A stretch of DNA of 8,842 nucleotides from Candidatus Cloacimonadota bacterium (GCA_029934195.1 JAOZMQ010000062.1:2074-10915), one strand, 5' to 3'. Shown: positions 1 to 6,528, counted from the first letter of the stretch. The notes: generated by a model not told the origin, from the letters alone. Translations and numbers: made by a program.

Positions 1-1
1 T

Positions 2-649
2 TTGGATAAAGAATTGCCTGAATTTCTTGAAATCACAGATAATTTAGTTACAGTTTCAGCAAATTTCAATATTAATAAATTAATTGGAATTTTAAAAAAT
101 AATGATTTAGGTGGATTAGAATTCTTTGCAGGAATTCCAGCTCATCTTGGTGGAATTGTAAAGATGAATGGCGGAGCTTATGGTAAATCAATTTCTGATT
201 TTATTTCGAAAATTGAAATTATGGATTTGAATGGAAATCTTAGATGGATTAGTCGTGAAAAATTAAATTTTAAATATCGTTACTCAAATATTGATGGAAT
301 AATTATTAAAATTGTGTTACATTTAGAAAAAATAAAACGGATAGAAATTGAAACTAATATTACAAGAATAATCGAGAAGAGAAAAAAATCTCAACCGTTG
401 GAAAAGAAAACTTTAGGATGTTTTTTTAAAAATCCTCTCAATTATTCAGCTGGAAAATTAATTGATGAATGTGGACTAAAAGGTCTCAGAATTGGTGGTG
501 CTGAAATTAGTAAAAAACATGCAAATTTTATTATAAATTGTGGTAATGCTAAATTTGATGATTTTTTGTCTCTGATTATGTTAATCAAAAAGACAGTGTT
601 AGAAAAAAAGAACATTGTATTAGAAACAGAAATAAAGGTTGTACATTAA
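2..649 (+). CDS. murB: UDP-N-acetylenolpyruvoylglucosamine reductase (MurB), 3' part; start lies outside the window
   Basis: MurB is a cytoplasmic FAD enzyme that reduces UDP-GlcNAc-enolpyruvate to UDP-MurNAc with NADPH in peptidoglycan precursor synthesis. The visible 215 residues cover the end of the second FAD-binding domain (GLEFFAGIPAHLGG and MNGGAYG, about residues 38-61 of the visible part), the YRYS segment (92-95) with the conserved Arg, and the C-terminal MurB domain: LGCFFKNP (138-145), AGKLIDECGLKG (150-161), SKKHANFIIN (170-179) and a final LETEI (207-211) with the conserved Glu. The first roughly 80-100 residues of a usual MurB are missing, so the TTG at the left edge is internal. 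The residue at the usual catalytic Ser position (GSxFKNP) is Cys140, a variant I believe occurs in other MurB proteins. The stop codon abuts the ftsQ ATG. Identification is firm; subtype is not assigned. Confidence 0.93.
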   Translation: MDKELPEFLEITDNLVTVSANFNINKLIGILKNNDLGGLEFFAGIPAHLGGIVKMNGGAYGKSISDFISKIEIMDLNGNLRWISREKLNFKYRYSNIDGIIIKIVLHLEKIKRIEIETNITRIIEKRKKSQPLEKKTLGCFFKNPLNYSAGKLIDECGLKGLRIGGAEISKKHANFIINCGNAKFDDFLSLIMLIKKTVLEKKNIVLETEIKVVH

Positions 650-1402
650 ATGAAGAAGCAAAAAAAGAGAAGAGGAAACAGCAGATATTATTTTTTCCTT
701 TTCATTATTATTGGCACACTTCTTTTATCCTTTCTTGGAATTAAGGAAATTTTGGGAAAAATGGATTTTTTTAAAATAGAATCTATTGCAATCAAAGGAA
801 ATATAAATTTGAATGAAATCTTTTTGAGAGAATTGTCTTCTGAGTTTATTGGAATGAATTTATTTTCAATAAAGAAGAAGAAGATAGAAAAAAAGTATGA
901 GAATATTGTCAGAATAAAAAATATTAAAGTTAAACTGAGAATACCAAATCAACTTTTAATACAATTCGAAGAAAGAATTGCTTCTTATTATCTTAAGACA
1001 AAAGAAGGGGATTTTATTCCTATTGATAACGAAGGTTATATTTTAGATAATGAAGGTTTTTATGTGTCAGAAGATGTTCCTCTGATTGATATTAATTTTC
1101 AATCAAAAAATCTTGAAATAGGGGAAAAATTAGAAAACGAATTTGTAAGTAAAGTCTTTAGTTTACATCAACAAATACAAGAGATTAATCCGGAGCTTTC
1201 AAAAAATATTTCAGAATATTATCTATCTGATAATGAAATTTATTTTGTGGAAATGAATAGCGGATGTAGAATTGTACTTGGAGATGAAAATCTTAAAGAT
1301 AAAATTATTAGGTTGAAATTTTTAAATGATAATCAAGGATTTCAAAATATTGCTGTTCTTGATTTACGATTTAAGAATCAAATAATTTCACGTCAGAGGT
1401 AA
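650..1402 (+). CDS. ftsQ: Cell division protein FtsQ/DivIB
   Basis: FtsQ is a bitopic inner-membrane divisome protein that links early (FtsA/FtsZ) and late (FtsL/FtsB/FtsI/FtsW) division proteins. The 250-residue product has a very basic cytoplasmic start (KKQKKRRG), one hydrophobic segment at about residues 13-34, then a POTRA-like domain at about 40-109 beginning FFKIESIAIKGN and ending near PNQLLIQFEER. A beta-rich FtsQ/DivIB domain follows (FIPIDNEGYIL, 122-132) and a poorly conserved tail with VLDLRFKNQII. Length is normal for the family. The ATG directly follows the murB TAA with an AAAGG inside murB at 634-638, pointing to translational coupling. Sequence conservation in this family is low; the call rests on topology, the POTRA pattern and position between murB and ftsA. 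Confidence 0.9.
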   Translation: MKKQKKRRGNSRYYFFLFIIIGTLLLSFLGIKEILGKMDFFKIESIAIKGNINLNEIFLRELSSEFIGMNLFSIKKKKIEKKYENIVRIKNIKVKLRIPNQLLIQFEERIASYYLKTKEGDFIPIDNEGYILDNEGFYVSEDVPLIDINFQSKNLEIGEKLENEFVSKVFSLHQQIQEINPELSKNISEYYLSDNEIYFVEMNSGCRIVLGDENLKDKIIRLKFLNDNQGFQNIAVLDLRFKNQIISRQR

Positions 1403-1407
1403 AATTG

Positions 1408-2697
1408 ATGAAAAATGCACCTGTAATTACAGCGATTGATATTGGAACTACCAAAATTTGTGCAATTATTGCAGAACTTACCGATGATAATAAATTAGAG
1501 GTGAAAGGGATTGGTGAATCTAAATCTCGCGGTCTGGAAAAAGGAATCGTTAAAGATATTGGGCGAGCTTCAGAGTCCATAAAAAGAGCTTTAGAAATGG
1601 CTGAAAAAATGGCTGATCTTGACGCAGTAAATCTTTTTGCAGGTATTGCAGGAGAACATATTAAAAGTAGAAATTCTATTGGAAGAATATCTATTTCAGA
1701 TAATACTGGTAGTGAACCAAGTGAAATCGATCAATCTCATATCGAGTCTGTAATTAATGACGCTAAGCGAGGAGTGAAGATTCAACAAGGAAATGAAAAT
1801 CTTGAAATAATTCATGGAATTCCTCAATATTTTGATATTGATGCTCAAAAAGGAGTAATGAATCCAATGAATATGAGTGGATTTCATCTTACTGCTCACG
1901 TACATGTTGTTCTTGCTGATATGAGTGCTATAAGAAATATCCTTAGATGCGTGGAAATTGCTGGTTATGATGAACCTGAAATTGTCCTTGAACCTATTGC
2001 TTCTGCGAAAGCTGTATTAAATGAAGATGAAATAAATCTTGGTTGTATTTTTCTTGATATTGGAGGAGGAACAACTGATATTGCAGTTTTTTATAAAGGA
2101 AGCATAAGATTTAGTACAGTAAAACCACTTGGTGGTATGAATATTACTAATGATTTGTCAATTGGATTGAGGACTCCTCCAAATTCTGCTGAAAAAATAA
2201 AGATTTCAAAAGGATCTGTAATTTATAAAGACATTGAAGAATCTGAGACTGTTCAAGTCGAAGGAATTGGAGGAAGGTCTTCAAATGTTAAAAAATTGCG
2301 ATTTATTTCTGAAATTATCGAATCAAGAATGCGAGAAATTTTAGATATTTCTTATGAAACTGTTTTTACAAATTATAATCAAGATATGATGACTGCTGGA
2401 TTAATTCTAACTGGCGGATCATCTTTATTAACAAATACTGAAATTCTTGCTACTGAGATTTATAATATGCCTGTAAAAATAGGTCTTCCGAATCTTGCAA
2501 GATTGAGTGGTCCAACTTCAAGGCTTTCTTCACCAATTTATTCGACTAGTGTCGGTTTGTTGTATTATGCTCTTGACGTTTTACCAAATAAAAATTTTTT
2601 ATCAACTTCAAAACGAAATACAAACAAAGATAGTATAAATGAGAAAATTATAAATACTTTGAAACATTGGTTTCATACATTATCAGAGTTTTTTTAA
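1408..2697 (+). CDS. ftsA: Cell division protein FtsA (actin-like FtsZ membrane tether)
   Basis: FtsA is an actin/Hsp70-fold ATPase that polymerises at the membrane, anchors FtsZ filaments and recruits downstream divisome proteins. Visible motifs are phosphate-1 DIGTTK (residues 11-16), an SHS2/1C-type region around 80-165 (GIAGEHIKSRNSIG, then MNMSGFHLTAHVHVV), phosphate-2 DIGGGTTD (about 217-224) and the adenosine motif LTGGSSLL (about 334-341). The last 20 residues (about 410-429, KIINTLKHWFHTLSEFF) form the amphipathic membrane-targeting helix. At 429 residues the length is typical. I chose ATG 1408 over the in-frame TTG at 1405 because AGAGG (1395-1399) then sits 8 bases upstream. The gene starts 5 bases after ftsQ ends and is followed by ftsZ after 9 bases, so it is almost certainly co-transcribed with both. 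Confidence 0.97.
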   Translation: MKNAPVITAIDIGTTKICAIIAELTDDNKLEVKGIGESKSRGLEKGIVKDIGRASESIKRALEMAEKMADLDAVNLFAGIAGEHIKSRNSIGRISISDNTGSEPSEIDQSHIESVINDAKRGVKIQQGNENLEIIHGIPQYFDIDAQKGVMNPMNMSGFHLTAHVHVVLADMSAIRNILRCVEIAGYDEPEIVLEPIASAKAVLNEDEINLGCIFLDIGGGTTDIAVFYKGSIRFSTVKPLGGMNITNDLSIGLRTPPNSAEKIKISKGSVIYKDIEESETVQVEGIGGRSSNVKKLRFISEIIESRMREILDISYETVFTNYNQDMMTAGLILTGGSSLLTNTEILATEIYNMPVKIGLPNLARLSGPTSRLSSPIYSTSVGLLYYALDVLPNKNFLSTSKRNTNKDSINEKIINTLKHWFHTLSEFF

Positions 2698-2706
2698 GGG
2701 GGAAGA

Positions 2707-3867
2707 ATGCTTGAATATGACCAGAATTCAACATTTGGCACTGTAATAAAAATTATAGGAGTCGGTGGCGGTGGCGGAAATGCCATTAACACAATGATAG
2801 AGAATGAATTAAGTGGTGTTGAATTTATCGTAGTAAACACCGATATTTCTGATTTAAGAAAATCGAAAGCAAAAATAAAATTGCAAATAGGTAAAAAAAA
2901 TACGCGTGGCTTGGGGACAGGTGCTGATCCGGCAATAGGAAGAGAAGCTGCGTTAGAATCACAAGAAGATATTCGTAGCCATCTTGAAGGTGCTGATATG
3001 GTTTTTATTGCTGCCGGTATGGGTGGCGGTACTGGAACAGGTGCAGCACCTGTAATAGCTTCTATTGCAAGAGAAATGGGAATTCTAAGTCTTGGTATTG
3101 TTACACGACCTTTTGCTAATGAAGGTATAAGAAGAAAACAAAATGCTGAAGATGGAATTAGAAATTTTAAAGAAAATGTAGATACAATGATTGTTATTCC
3201 AAATGAAAAACTAAACGAAATATTTTCCGATATGTTATTTCTTGAAGTTTTGAAAACAGCGGATAATGTTTTGTATGGTGCTGCAAAAGCAGTGTCTGAT
3301 ATTATTAATTTAAGTGGATATATTAATGTCGATTTCGCTGATGTTAAAGCTGTAATGTCAAATATGGGTTATGCTTTGATGGGAACTGGTATTTGTGAAG
3401 GAGAAAATCGAGCAGTAAATGCAGCAAAAGAAGCAATTACAAACCCACTTTTAAGTGATGTTGCTTTAGATGGTTGTAGTGCTTTACTGATTAACGTGAC
3501 AACCGGATATGATATGAAAATGTCTGAGTTTGATGATGTCTCAAAAGTCATTGTTAATGAAACCGGAGAAAATGCAAATATTATAACCGGTTTAATTATT
3601 GATGAAGCTATGACTGGTAAAATTAGTGTGACAATCATTGCTACAGGTTTATCGCCTGAAGGTGATGAAAAGCTACCAATACCTCAAATTCATATAAAAG
3701 ATGAAGCACAAAAAAAAGAAGAATTGAGTAATATTATGAGTAGGATTAAGAAATCTGATAGCTATTCAGCTGAAATAAATTCAACTAAAGAATCAAACTA
3801 TAAGAAAAATCCTTTTAGTAATGAGAAAATAGATCTTCCTTCATTTATGCGAAATGTGATGGATTAA
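2707..3867 (+). CDS. ftsZ: Cell division GTPase FtsZ
   Basis: FtsZ is the tubulin homologue that forms the Z-ring. The 386-residue product has the T1 loop GVGGGGGNA (18-26), T3 NTD (44-46), the GTPase signature GMGGGTGTG (104-112), RPFANEG (134-140), and the T7 synergy loop NVDFAD (207-212), whose two Asp residues complete the GTPase site of the adjoining subunit. The globular part ends near 317. A charged, poorly conserved linker (about 318-370) leads to a C-terminal peptide DLPSFMRNVMD (376-386), where FtsA normally binds. A strong GGGGG Shine-Dalgarno directly after the ftsA stop fixes the ATG. Small departures from the usual sequence are NTDISDL in place of NTDxQAL, GTGADPAIG (70-78) for the common GAGxNPEIG, and FMRN for FLRx in the tail. 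No frameshift or truncation is seen. Confidence 0.98.
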   Translation: MLEYDQNSTFGTVIKIIGVGGGGGNAINTMIENELSGVEFIVVNTDISDLRKSKAKIKLQIGKKNTRGLGTGADPAIGREAALESQEDIRSHLEGADMVFIAAGMGGGTGTGAAPVIASIAREMGILSLGIVTRPFANEGIRRKQNAEDGIRNFKENVDTMIVIPNEKLNEIFSDMLFLEVLKTADNVLYGAAKAVSDIINLSGYINVDFADVKAVMSNMGYALMGTGICEGENRAVNAAKEAITNPLLSDVALDGCSALLINVTTGYDMKMSEFDDVSKVIVNETGENANIITGLIIDEAMTGKISVTIIATGLSPEGDEKLPIPQIHIKDEAQKKEELSNIMSRIKKSDSYSAEINSTKESNYKKNPFSNEKIDLPSFMRNVMD

Positions 3868-3910
3868 AAAGAAATTGAAGAAACTTTTCAAGTTGTATCA
3901 TTGAGCTTAA

Positions 3911-4375
3911 ATGCAAGATTTTTTAATTAGAATTTTAGTCCTGAGTGTTAGTATTTACATTGTTGGAAAATTTACAAGATTGTATCAGATTGGTGATTTC
4001 TGGTCAGCAATTGTTGGAGCTTTCTTTCTCGCAATAATTAATTCATCTGTAAGATGGATTATTGTAATTTTGACTTTTCCGGTAACAATACTAACACTCG
4101 GACTTTTTTTATTTTTTATTAATGGTTTTACTTTGATGATAAGTGCAGGTGTGCTTAATGTGTTACAAAAAACAGGAGATAGTTATGGATATTTTACTAT
4201 TATTGATTATCTTGGTAATCGGAGGTATTCTTTTAGTATTTTAACTGATTTTGATTCAGAAACCTTTTTAAATGAAATTACAATCTTGATTCAGAAAAAT
4301 ATTTTGAACCAAGATGAAATTAATTTAATTAAGAAAAAGCTGTTTGCAGAAAATAAATATTGCAATGTTATATAA
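3911..4375 (+). CDS. Small membrane protein, Phage_holin_4_2-like N-terminal half with an extra soluble C-terminal part
   Basis: The first 85 residues read like the Phage_holin_4_2 family, which occurs in bacterial chromosomes and has no established function: hydrophobic segments at about 4-20, 30-46 and 49-84, with the family-like GDFWSAIVGAFFLAIIN (28-44) and TFPVTILTLGLFLFFIN (55-71). Usual members are about 110-120 residues and repeat a GFW-type helix near the end. Here that segment is replaced by about 70 polar residues: YFTIIDYLGNRRYSFSIL (94-111), then two predicted helices, one with QDEINLIKKKLFAE (134-147), vaguely like a SHOCT helical hairpin. The gene starts 43 bases after ftsZ with only a weak ribosome site (TTGAG, 3901-3905). 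A divisome role because of position would be speculation; dcw clusters often end with unrelated genes. Confidence 0.7.
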   Translation: MQDFLIRILVLSVSIYIVGKFTRLYQIGDFWSAIVGAFFLAIINSSVRWIIVILTFPVTILTLGLFLFFINGFTLMISAGVLNVLQKTGDSYGYFTIIDYLGNRRYSFSILTDFDSETFLNEITILIQKNILNQDEINLIKKKLFAENKYCNVI

Positions 4376-4406
4376 AAAGATTTTTTTTGTTGATAGAAAA
4401 ACGTCT

Positions 4407-4425
4407 TTATTAAATATTGTAATAA
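4407..4425. promoter_or_regulatory. Candidate operator palindrome of the toxin-antitoxin operon
   Basis: TTATTA (4407-4412) and TAATAA (4420-4425) form a perfect 6-bp inverted repeat around a 7-base centre, ending 3 bases before the GGAGG ribosome site (4429-4433) of the antitoxin. A TTGATA box (4390-4395), a possible -35 hexamer, lies just upstream with AATATT (4413-4418) at 17-base spacing, inside the palindrome. Autorepression by an antitoxin or toxin-antitoxin complex at such a site is the family norm. In AT-rich DNA a short AT palindrome can arise by chance. Confidence 0.35.
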
Positions 4426-4437
4426 ATTGGAGGAAAC

Positions 4438-4650
4438 ATGTTAGCTATACATCCTGAATATGTAATTGATGAAAGATTAAACAAAAAAGCTGTAATAATA
4501 CCATTTATTGAATGGGAAAAGATTCTCGATATTTTAGAGGAATTTGATGACATTAGAGCTTATGATTCTGCGAAAAAAATACAAGAAGAACTTTTGCCAT
4601 TTGATGAGGCTTTAAACGAAATTGAGAGTGGCAAATTTGATGAAGTATAA
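4438..4650 (+). CDS. Type II antitoxin, Phd/YefM-like
   Basis: The 70-residue acidic protein starts LAIHPEYVIDERLNKKAVIIPFIEWEKILDILEE (quoted in part: HPEYVIDE at 5-12, KAVIIPFIEWEKI at 18-30), a pattern I recognise from small Phd/YefM-type antitoxins, with an N-terminal DNA-binding and dimer part and a C-terminal tail (DEALNEIESGKFDEV) expected to wrap the toxin. It would neutralise the RelE/ParE toxin encoded next and repress its own promoter. GGAGG lies 4 bases before the ATG, the best ribosome site in this half of the window. The last 11 bases overlap the toxin start, the usual coupling for such pairs. The family name is from memory of the sequence pattern; the role rests mainly on the partner gene. 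Confidence 0.8.
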   Translation: MLAIHPEYVIDERLNKKAVIIPFIEWEKILDILEEFDDIRAYDSAKKIQEELLPFDEALNEIESGKFDEV

Positions 4651-4900
4651 AATTGCAATAAGTAAAAATGCTCAAAAATCATTAGCAAAAATTCCAAAAG
4701 TATTTCAGCAAAAAATTATATCTTCTATCAAAGAACTGTCTTTCAATCCACATCCACAAAATTCAAAAAAACTAACTAACCGTTTGGCTTGGAGAATAAG
4801 AATTAATAATTATCGTGCTATTTATGAGATTGACGAAGAAATTTTAACTATTTCTATTATTGTAATTAGTCACAGGAGAAATGTATATCAAAAATGTTAA
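4640..4900 (+). CDS. RelE/ParE-family toxin
   Basis: The 86-residue basic protein has the RelE/ParE fold pattern: an N-terminal beta strand (KYKIAISKNAQKSL, 2-15), two helices through KIPKVFQQKIISSIKEL, then the strand block WRIRINNYRAIYEID (about 51-65) and the C-terminal ISHRRNVY (about 76-83), where family toxins keep HRRxVY-type catalytic or substrate-binding residues. RelE members cut mRNA on the ribosome; ParE members poison gyrase; the retained HRR motif favours a RelE-type RNase, but this is inference. I chose ATG 4640 rather than an in-frame TTG at 4622, because N-termini in this family begin at about MKYKI; GAGAG (4624-4628) lies 11 bases upstream. It overlaps the antitoxin by 11 bases. 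No catalytic truncation is visible. Confidence 0.85.
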   Translation: MKYKIAISKNAQKSLAKIPKVFQQKIISSIKELSFNPHPQNSKKLTNRLAWRIRINNYRAIYEIDEEILTISIIVISHRRNVYQKC

Positions 4901-4902
4901 TT

Positions 4903-4920
4903 TGCACTTAACATAGTGCA
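4903..4920. repeat. Short perfect hairpin after the toxin gene
   Basis: TGCACT (4903-4908) and AGTGCA (4915-4920) make a 6-bp stem with a 6-base loop, starting 2 bases after the toxin stop codon. No T-run follows, so it is not a classical intrinsic terminator; it may protect the 3' end of the toxin mRNA or be part of the larger structured spacer. Confidence 0.4.
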
Positions 4921-4946
4921 CACATCAAAAAAGAAGGCGTTGGCAC

Positions 4947-5017
4947 AGTTGCACAATAGCTTCGATGTTTGTTCGGAATTTCGAACAAAGGGTTGTTTAA
5001 ATTCAACTATTGCAGCT
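4947..5017. repeat. Imperfect long hairpin in the spacer between toxin and cohesin genes
   Basis: The arms pair in three blocks. AGTTGCA (4947-4953) pairs with TGCAGCT (5011-5017) with one G-T wobble. ATAG (4956-4959) pairs with CTAT (5007-5010) after a 2-base bulge. TTTGTTCG (4968-4975) pairs perfectly with CGAACAAA (4982-4989) around a 6-base loop. The internal loop is asymmetric (8 versus 17 bases). Together with the hairpin at 4903-4920 this accounts for most of the 175-base gene-free spacer. It could be an RNA element upstream of the cohesin gene or a decayed recombination site. Confidence 0.4.
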
Positions 5018-5020
5018 ATT

Positions 5021-5049
5021 TTGATTACAATAATTAGTGCAATTATCAA
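5021..5049 (+). promoter_or_regulatory. Weak candidate promoter for the cohesin and lipoprotein genes
   Basis: TTGATT (5021-5026) and TATCAA (5044-5049) match the -35 and -10 consensus at 4 of 6 positions each with 17-base spacing. They lie 27 bases before the GTG start at 5076, which would leave a short leader containing AGGAGA. AT-rich sequence gives such matches easily. Confidence 0.22.
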
Positions 5050-5075
5050 TACCTTCAATATTATAGGAGAAAAAA

Positions 5076-5627
5076 GTGAGAAAATATTTTTTTACAACGA
5101 TACTCATGTTCATGGTTTTTTTGTTGTCTTCACAAATGATTCAGCGACTCGATCAAGTAAAAATTACTGTTTCCAGTGCGACTGCTCAAAGTGGTGATTT
5201 AGTAGATGTATCCATTATAACTGAAGAAATTTTAGAAAAATGGAAAGTAAAAGCTTTTGAGTTCAAATTAAAATTTTTTGCAAATGTTGTGGAATATGTT
5301 GATTATGAACTTATCGGTACAATGTCTGAAGGTGGAGATGTGGAAATCAATACAGATATTGCCGGCGAAATAAGTGTTAAATATAAAAATAGTGAAAAAA
5401 TATTTGGTGATGGAGCATTGATAGTATTGAAATTTGATGCTATTGGAAATGGTAATTCACCTATGAATATTTCAGATTTTAAATACAATTCTACACCTCT
5501 TGAAGGTGCAGTAAAAATAAAGAAAGGGAAAAAATCAAAAGCATCAATTTCAAGTTCAAAAAAAATCTCTCCTATTGACAAAACAAATTTAGAAAAGAAA
5601 AAGAAACTGGAAGATTTGGAAAAGTAG
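5076..5627 (+). CDS. Secreted cohesin-domain protein with a lysine-rich tail
   Basis: The 183-residue product begins with a signal peptide (RKY, then a hydrophobic stretch to about residue 20). Residues about 28-148 look like a cohesin module: VKITVSSATAQSGDLVDVSI opens it as in type I cohesins, followed by AFEFKLKF (60-67), ISVKY (99-103) and the late GDGALIVLKFDAIGNG (111-126) plus NISDFKYN. Cohesins bind dockerin modules in a calcium-dependent complex, classically in cellulosomes, but isolated cohesins also occur in non-cellulolytic bacteria. The tail (147-183) is almost entirely Lys, Ser and Glu and may be a linker or bind surface polymers. The start is GTG, fixed by AGGAGA 5 bases upstream. 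The lipoprotein gene follows after 30 bases, probably in one operon. A dockerin protein is encoded about 1 kb downstream on the other strand. Confidence 0.75.
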   Translation: MRKYFFTTILMFMVFLLSSQMIQRLDQVKITVSSATAQSGDLVDVSIITEEILEKWKVKAFEFKLKFFANVVEYVDYELIGTMSEGGDVEINTDIAGEISVKYKNSEKIFGDGALIVLKFDAIGNGNSPMNISDFKYNSTPLEGAVKIKKGKKSKASISSSKKISPIDKTNLEKKKKLEDLEK

Positions 5628-5657
5628 TTGAAATTATTAATAAAAAGAAGGTAAGAA

Positions 5658-6314
5658 ATGAAAAGAGTAAAAATCCTTAAATATTTGTTTTTATCTTTGA
5701 TGTCTATTTTTTTATTAATTGGGTGTACGGGTGAAGGTAAAATTAAAATTCATAACAATACTAACCATGAATTGTTTGCCGAGATTGATGGAAAGGACTA
5801 CATTATTCCTGCTTCAATAATAAATGATTCTATCAATGATATCGAAACCATTTCTGTTGGGTTTGATATTGAGAAAGGTTCATTATTTAGTGATAATGAA
5901 AAAGAAGTAAATGTTTCTTTATTTGGACCTACTTTTGCAATTATGGCATCTTATACGTCTGAAGATACCATTTTTACCGATGAGACTAAAGTTACAATCA
6001 AAGATGGTAAAACTACCAATATCTACACAAAAGCCAACACTGCAGGTGTCCGAATTATTAACAATTCCAACCAAAAGATTATTTATGCTTTTTCTACTTT
6101 TTATTTTTCCAATGTCACCTCAAATATTGGAATGGATATTGACTTTCCAATAATGGTGGGAGAATCTAAATTTCAAAGAATTTATCCGAGTTCTAATAAT
6201 GAGACCTTTTATGTTTCATTTAGTGTCAAAATGGAAGATGGTGAAATTTTGGAATTTGGAGGAGAATCACTTCGTCTTTTTGCAGATGATTTATATGAAA
6301 TAAATATTAATTAG
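5658..6314 (+). CDS. Predicted lipoprotein of unknown function with an internal duplication
   Basis: The 218-residue product has a lipoprotein signal peptide: basic KRVKILK start, hydrophobic core, and lipobox LIGC with the lipidated Cys at 23. I do not recognise the mature part. It appears to contain two related beta-rich units: IKIHNNTNHELFA (29-41) opens the first and VRIINNSNQKIIYA (131-144) opens the second, each followed by strand-rich sequence about 90 residues long. The repeated I-x-NN-[TS]-N start resembles small periplasmic or surface beta-sandwich domains, but I cannot name a family. It is translated from AAGGT 5 bases before the ATG and follows the cohesin gene by 30 bases, so it may anchor or assist that secreted protein at the cell envelope; this is inference. 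Confidence 0.75.
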   Translation: MKRVKILKYLFLSLMSIFLLIGCTGEGKIKIHNNTNHELFAEIDGKDYIIPASIINDSINDIETISVGFDIEKGSLFSDNEKEVNVSLFGPTFAIMASYTSEDTIFTDETKVTIKDGKTTNIYTKANTAGVRIINNSNQKIIYAFSTFYFSNVTSNIGMDIDFPIMVGESKFQRIYPSSNNETFYVSFSVKMEDGEILEFGGESLRLFADDLYEININ

Positions 6315-6356
6315 AACCTGAATAAAAAAGAATAAACCTCATATTTTACTCAGGTT
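6315..6356 (+). terminator. Weak inverted repeat after the lipoprotein gene
   Basis: AACCTGA (6315-6321), directly after the stop codon, is the reverse complement of TCAGGTT (6350-6356), giving a 7-bp stem with a 28-base A/T-rich loop. No T-run follows on the + strand, so it is a poor intrinsic terminator. It is the only symmetrical element near the operon end. Confidence 0.25.
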
Positions 6357-6528
6357 TACACGGATTTGAACCGGTAAAATTAATCCAAGAAGCTGTAGCG
6401 AAAACAAATTGAAAAACTGATAAAACAACAAGAGACATAACTAATTTTTTTCTAAATTTTCTTTTTTTGTCGCTACTCTGTAGCTTACGTCTCTTTTTCT
6501 TTCCTAACGCTAACGCATTGGACTGCAT
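6346..6528 (-). CDS. Doubtful small open frame, possible single-pass membrane peptide
   Basis: Sixty codons read as a Lys/Arg-rich first half (residues 10-29), a hydrophobic stretch (about 30-46, LVMSLVVLSVFQFVFAT) and a short tail ending NPCKPE. The basic-then-hydrophobic pattern is signal-anchor-like. Against it: no Shine-Dalgarno precedes the ATG at 6528, the start sits inside a hairpin (6526-6544), and the frame overlaps several inverted repeats, so the DNA may have been shaped for structure and not for coding. I recognise no family. Confidence 0.2.
   Translation of the reverse strand: MQSNALALGKKKRRKLQSSDKKRKFRKKLVMSLVVLSVFQFVFATASWINFTGSNPCKPE

Noticed and set aside
4376..4400. T8 run after the holin-like gene as an intrinsic terminator
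   Set aside because: No stable stem precedes the T-run; only a short AT palindrome is present.
4916..5197. A 93-codon + frame beginning at a GTG after the toxin gene
   Set aside because: It has no ribosome site, runs through the structured spacer and overlaps the cohesin gene, whose own frame has AGGAGA, a signal peptide and a recognisable domain.
5303..5581. Long - strand frame opposite the cohesin gene, and similar antisense frames in ftsA and ftsZ
   Set aside because: They lack ribosome sites and family resemblance and are by-products of the coding strand.
6359..6376. A T-arm-like GGTTCAAATCC on the - strand, suggesting a tRNA gene
   Set aside because: The flanking stem has only three pairs and no acceptor, D or anticodon arms can be fitted; the bases are also explained by the open frame there.
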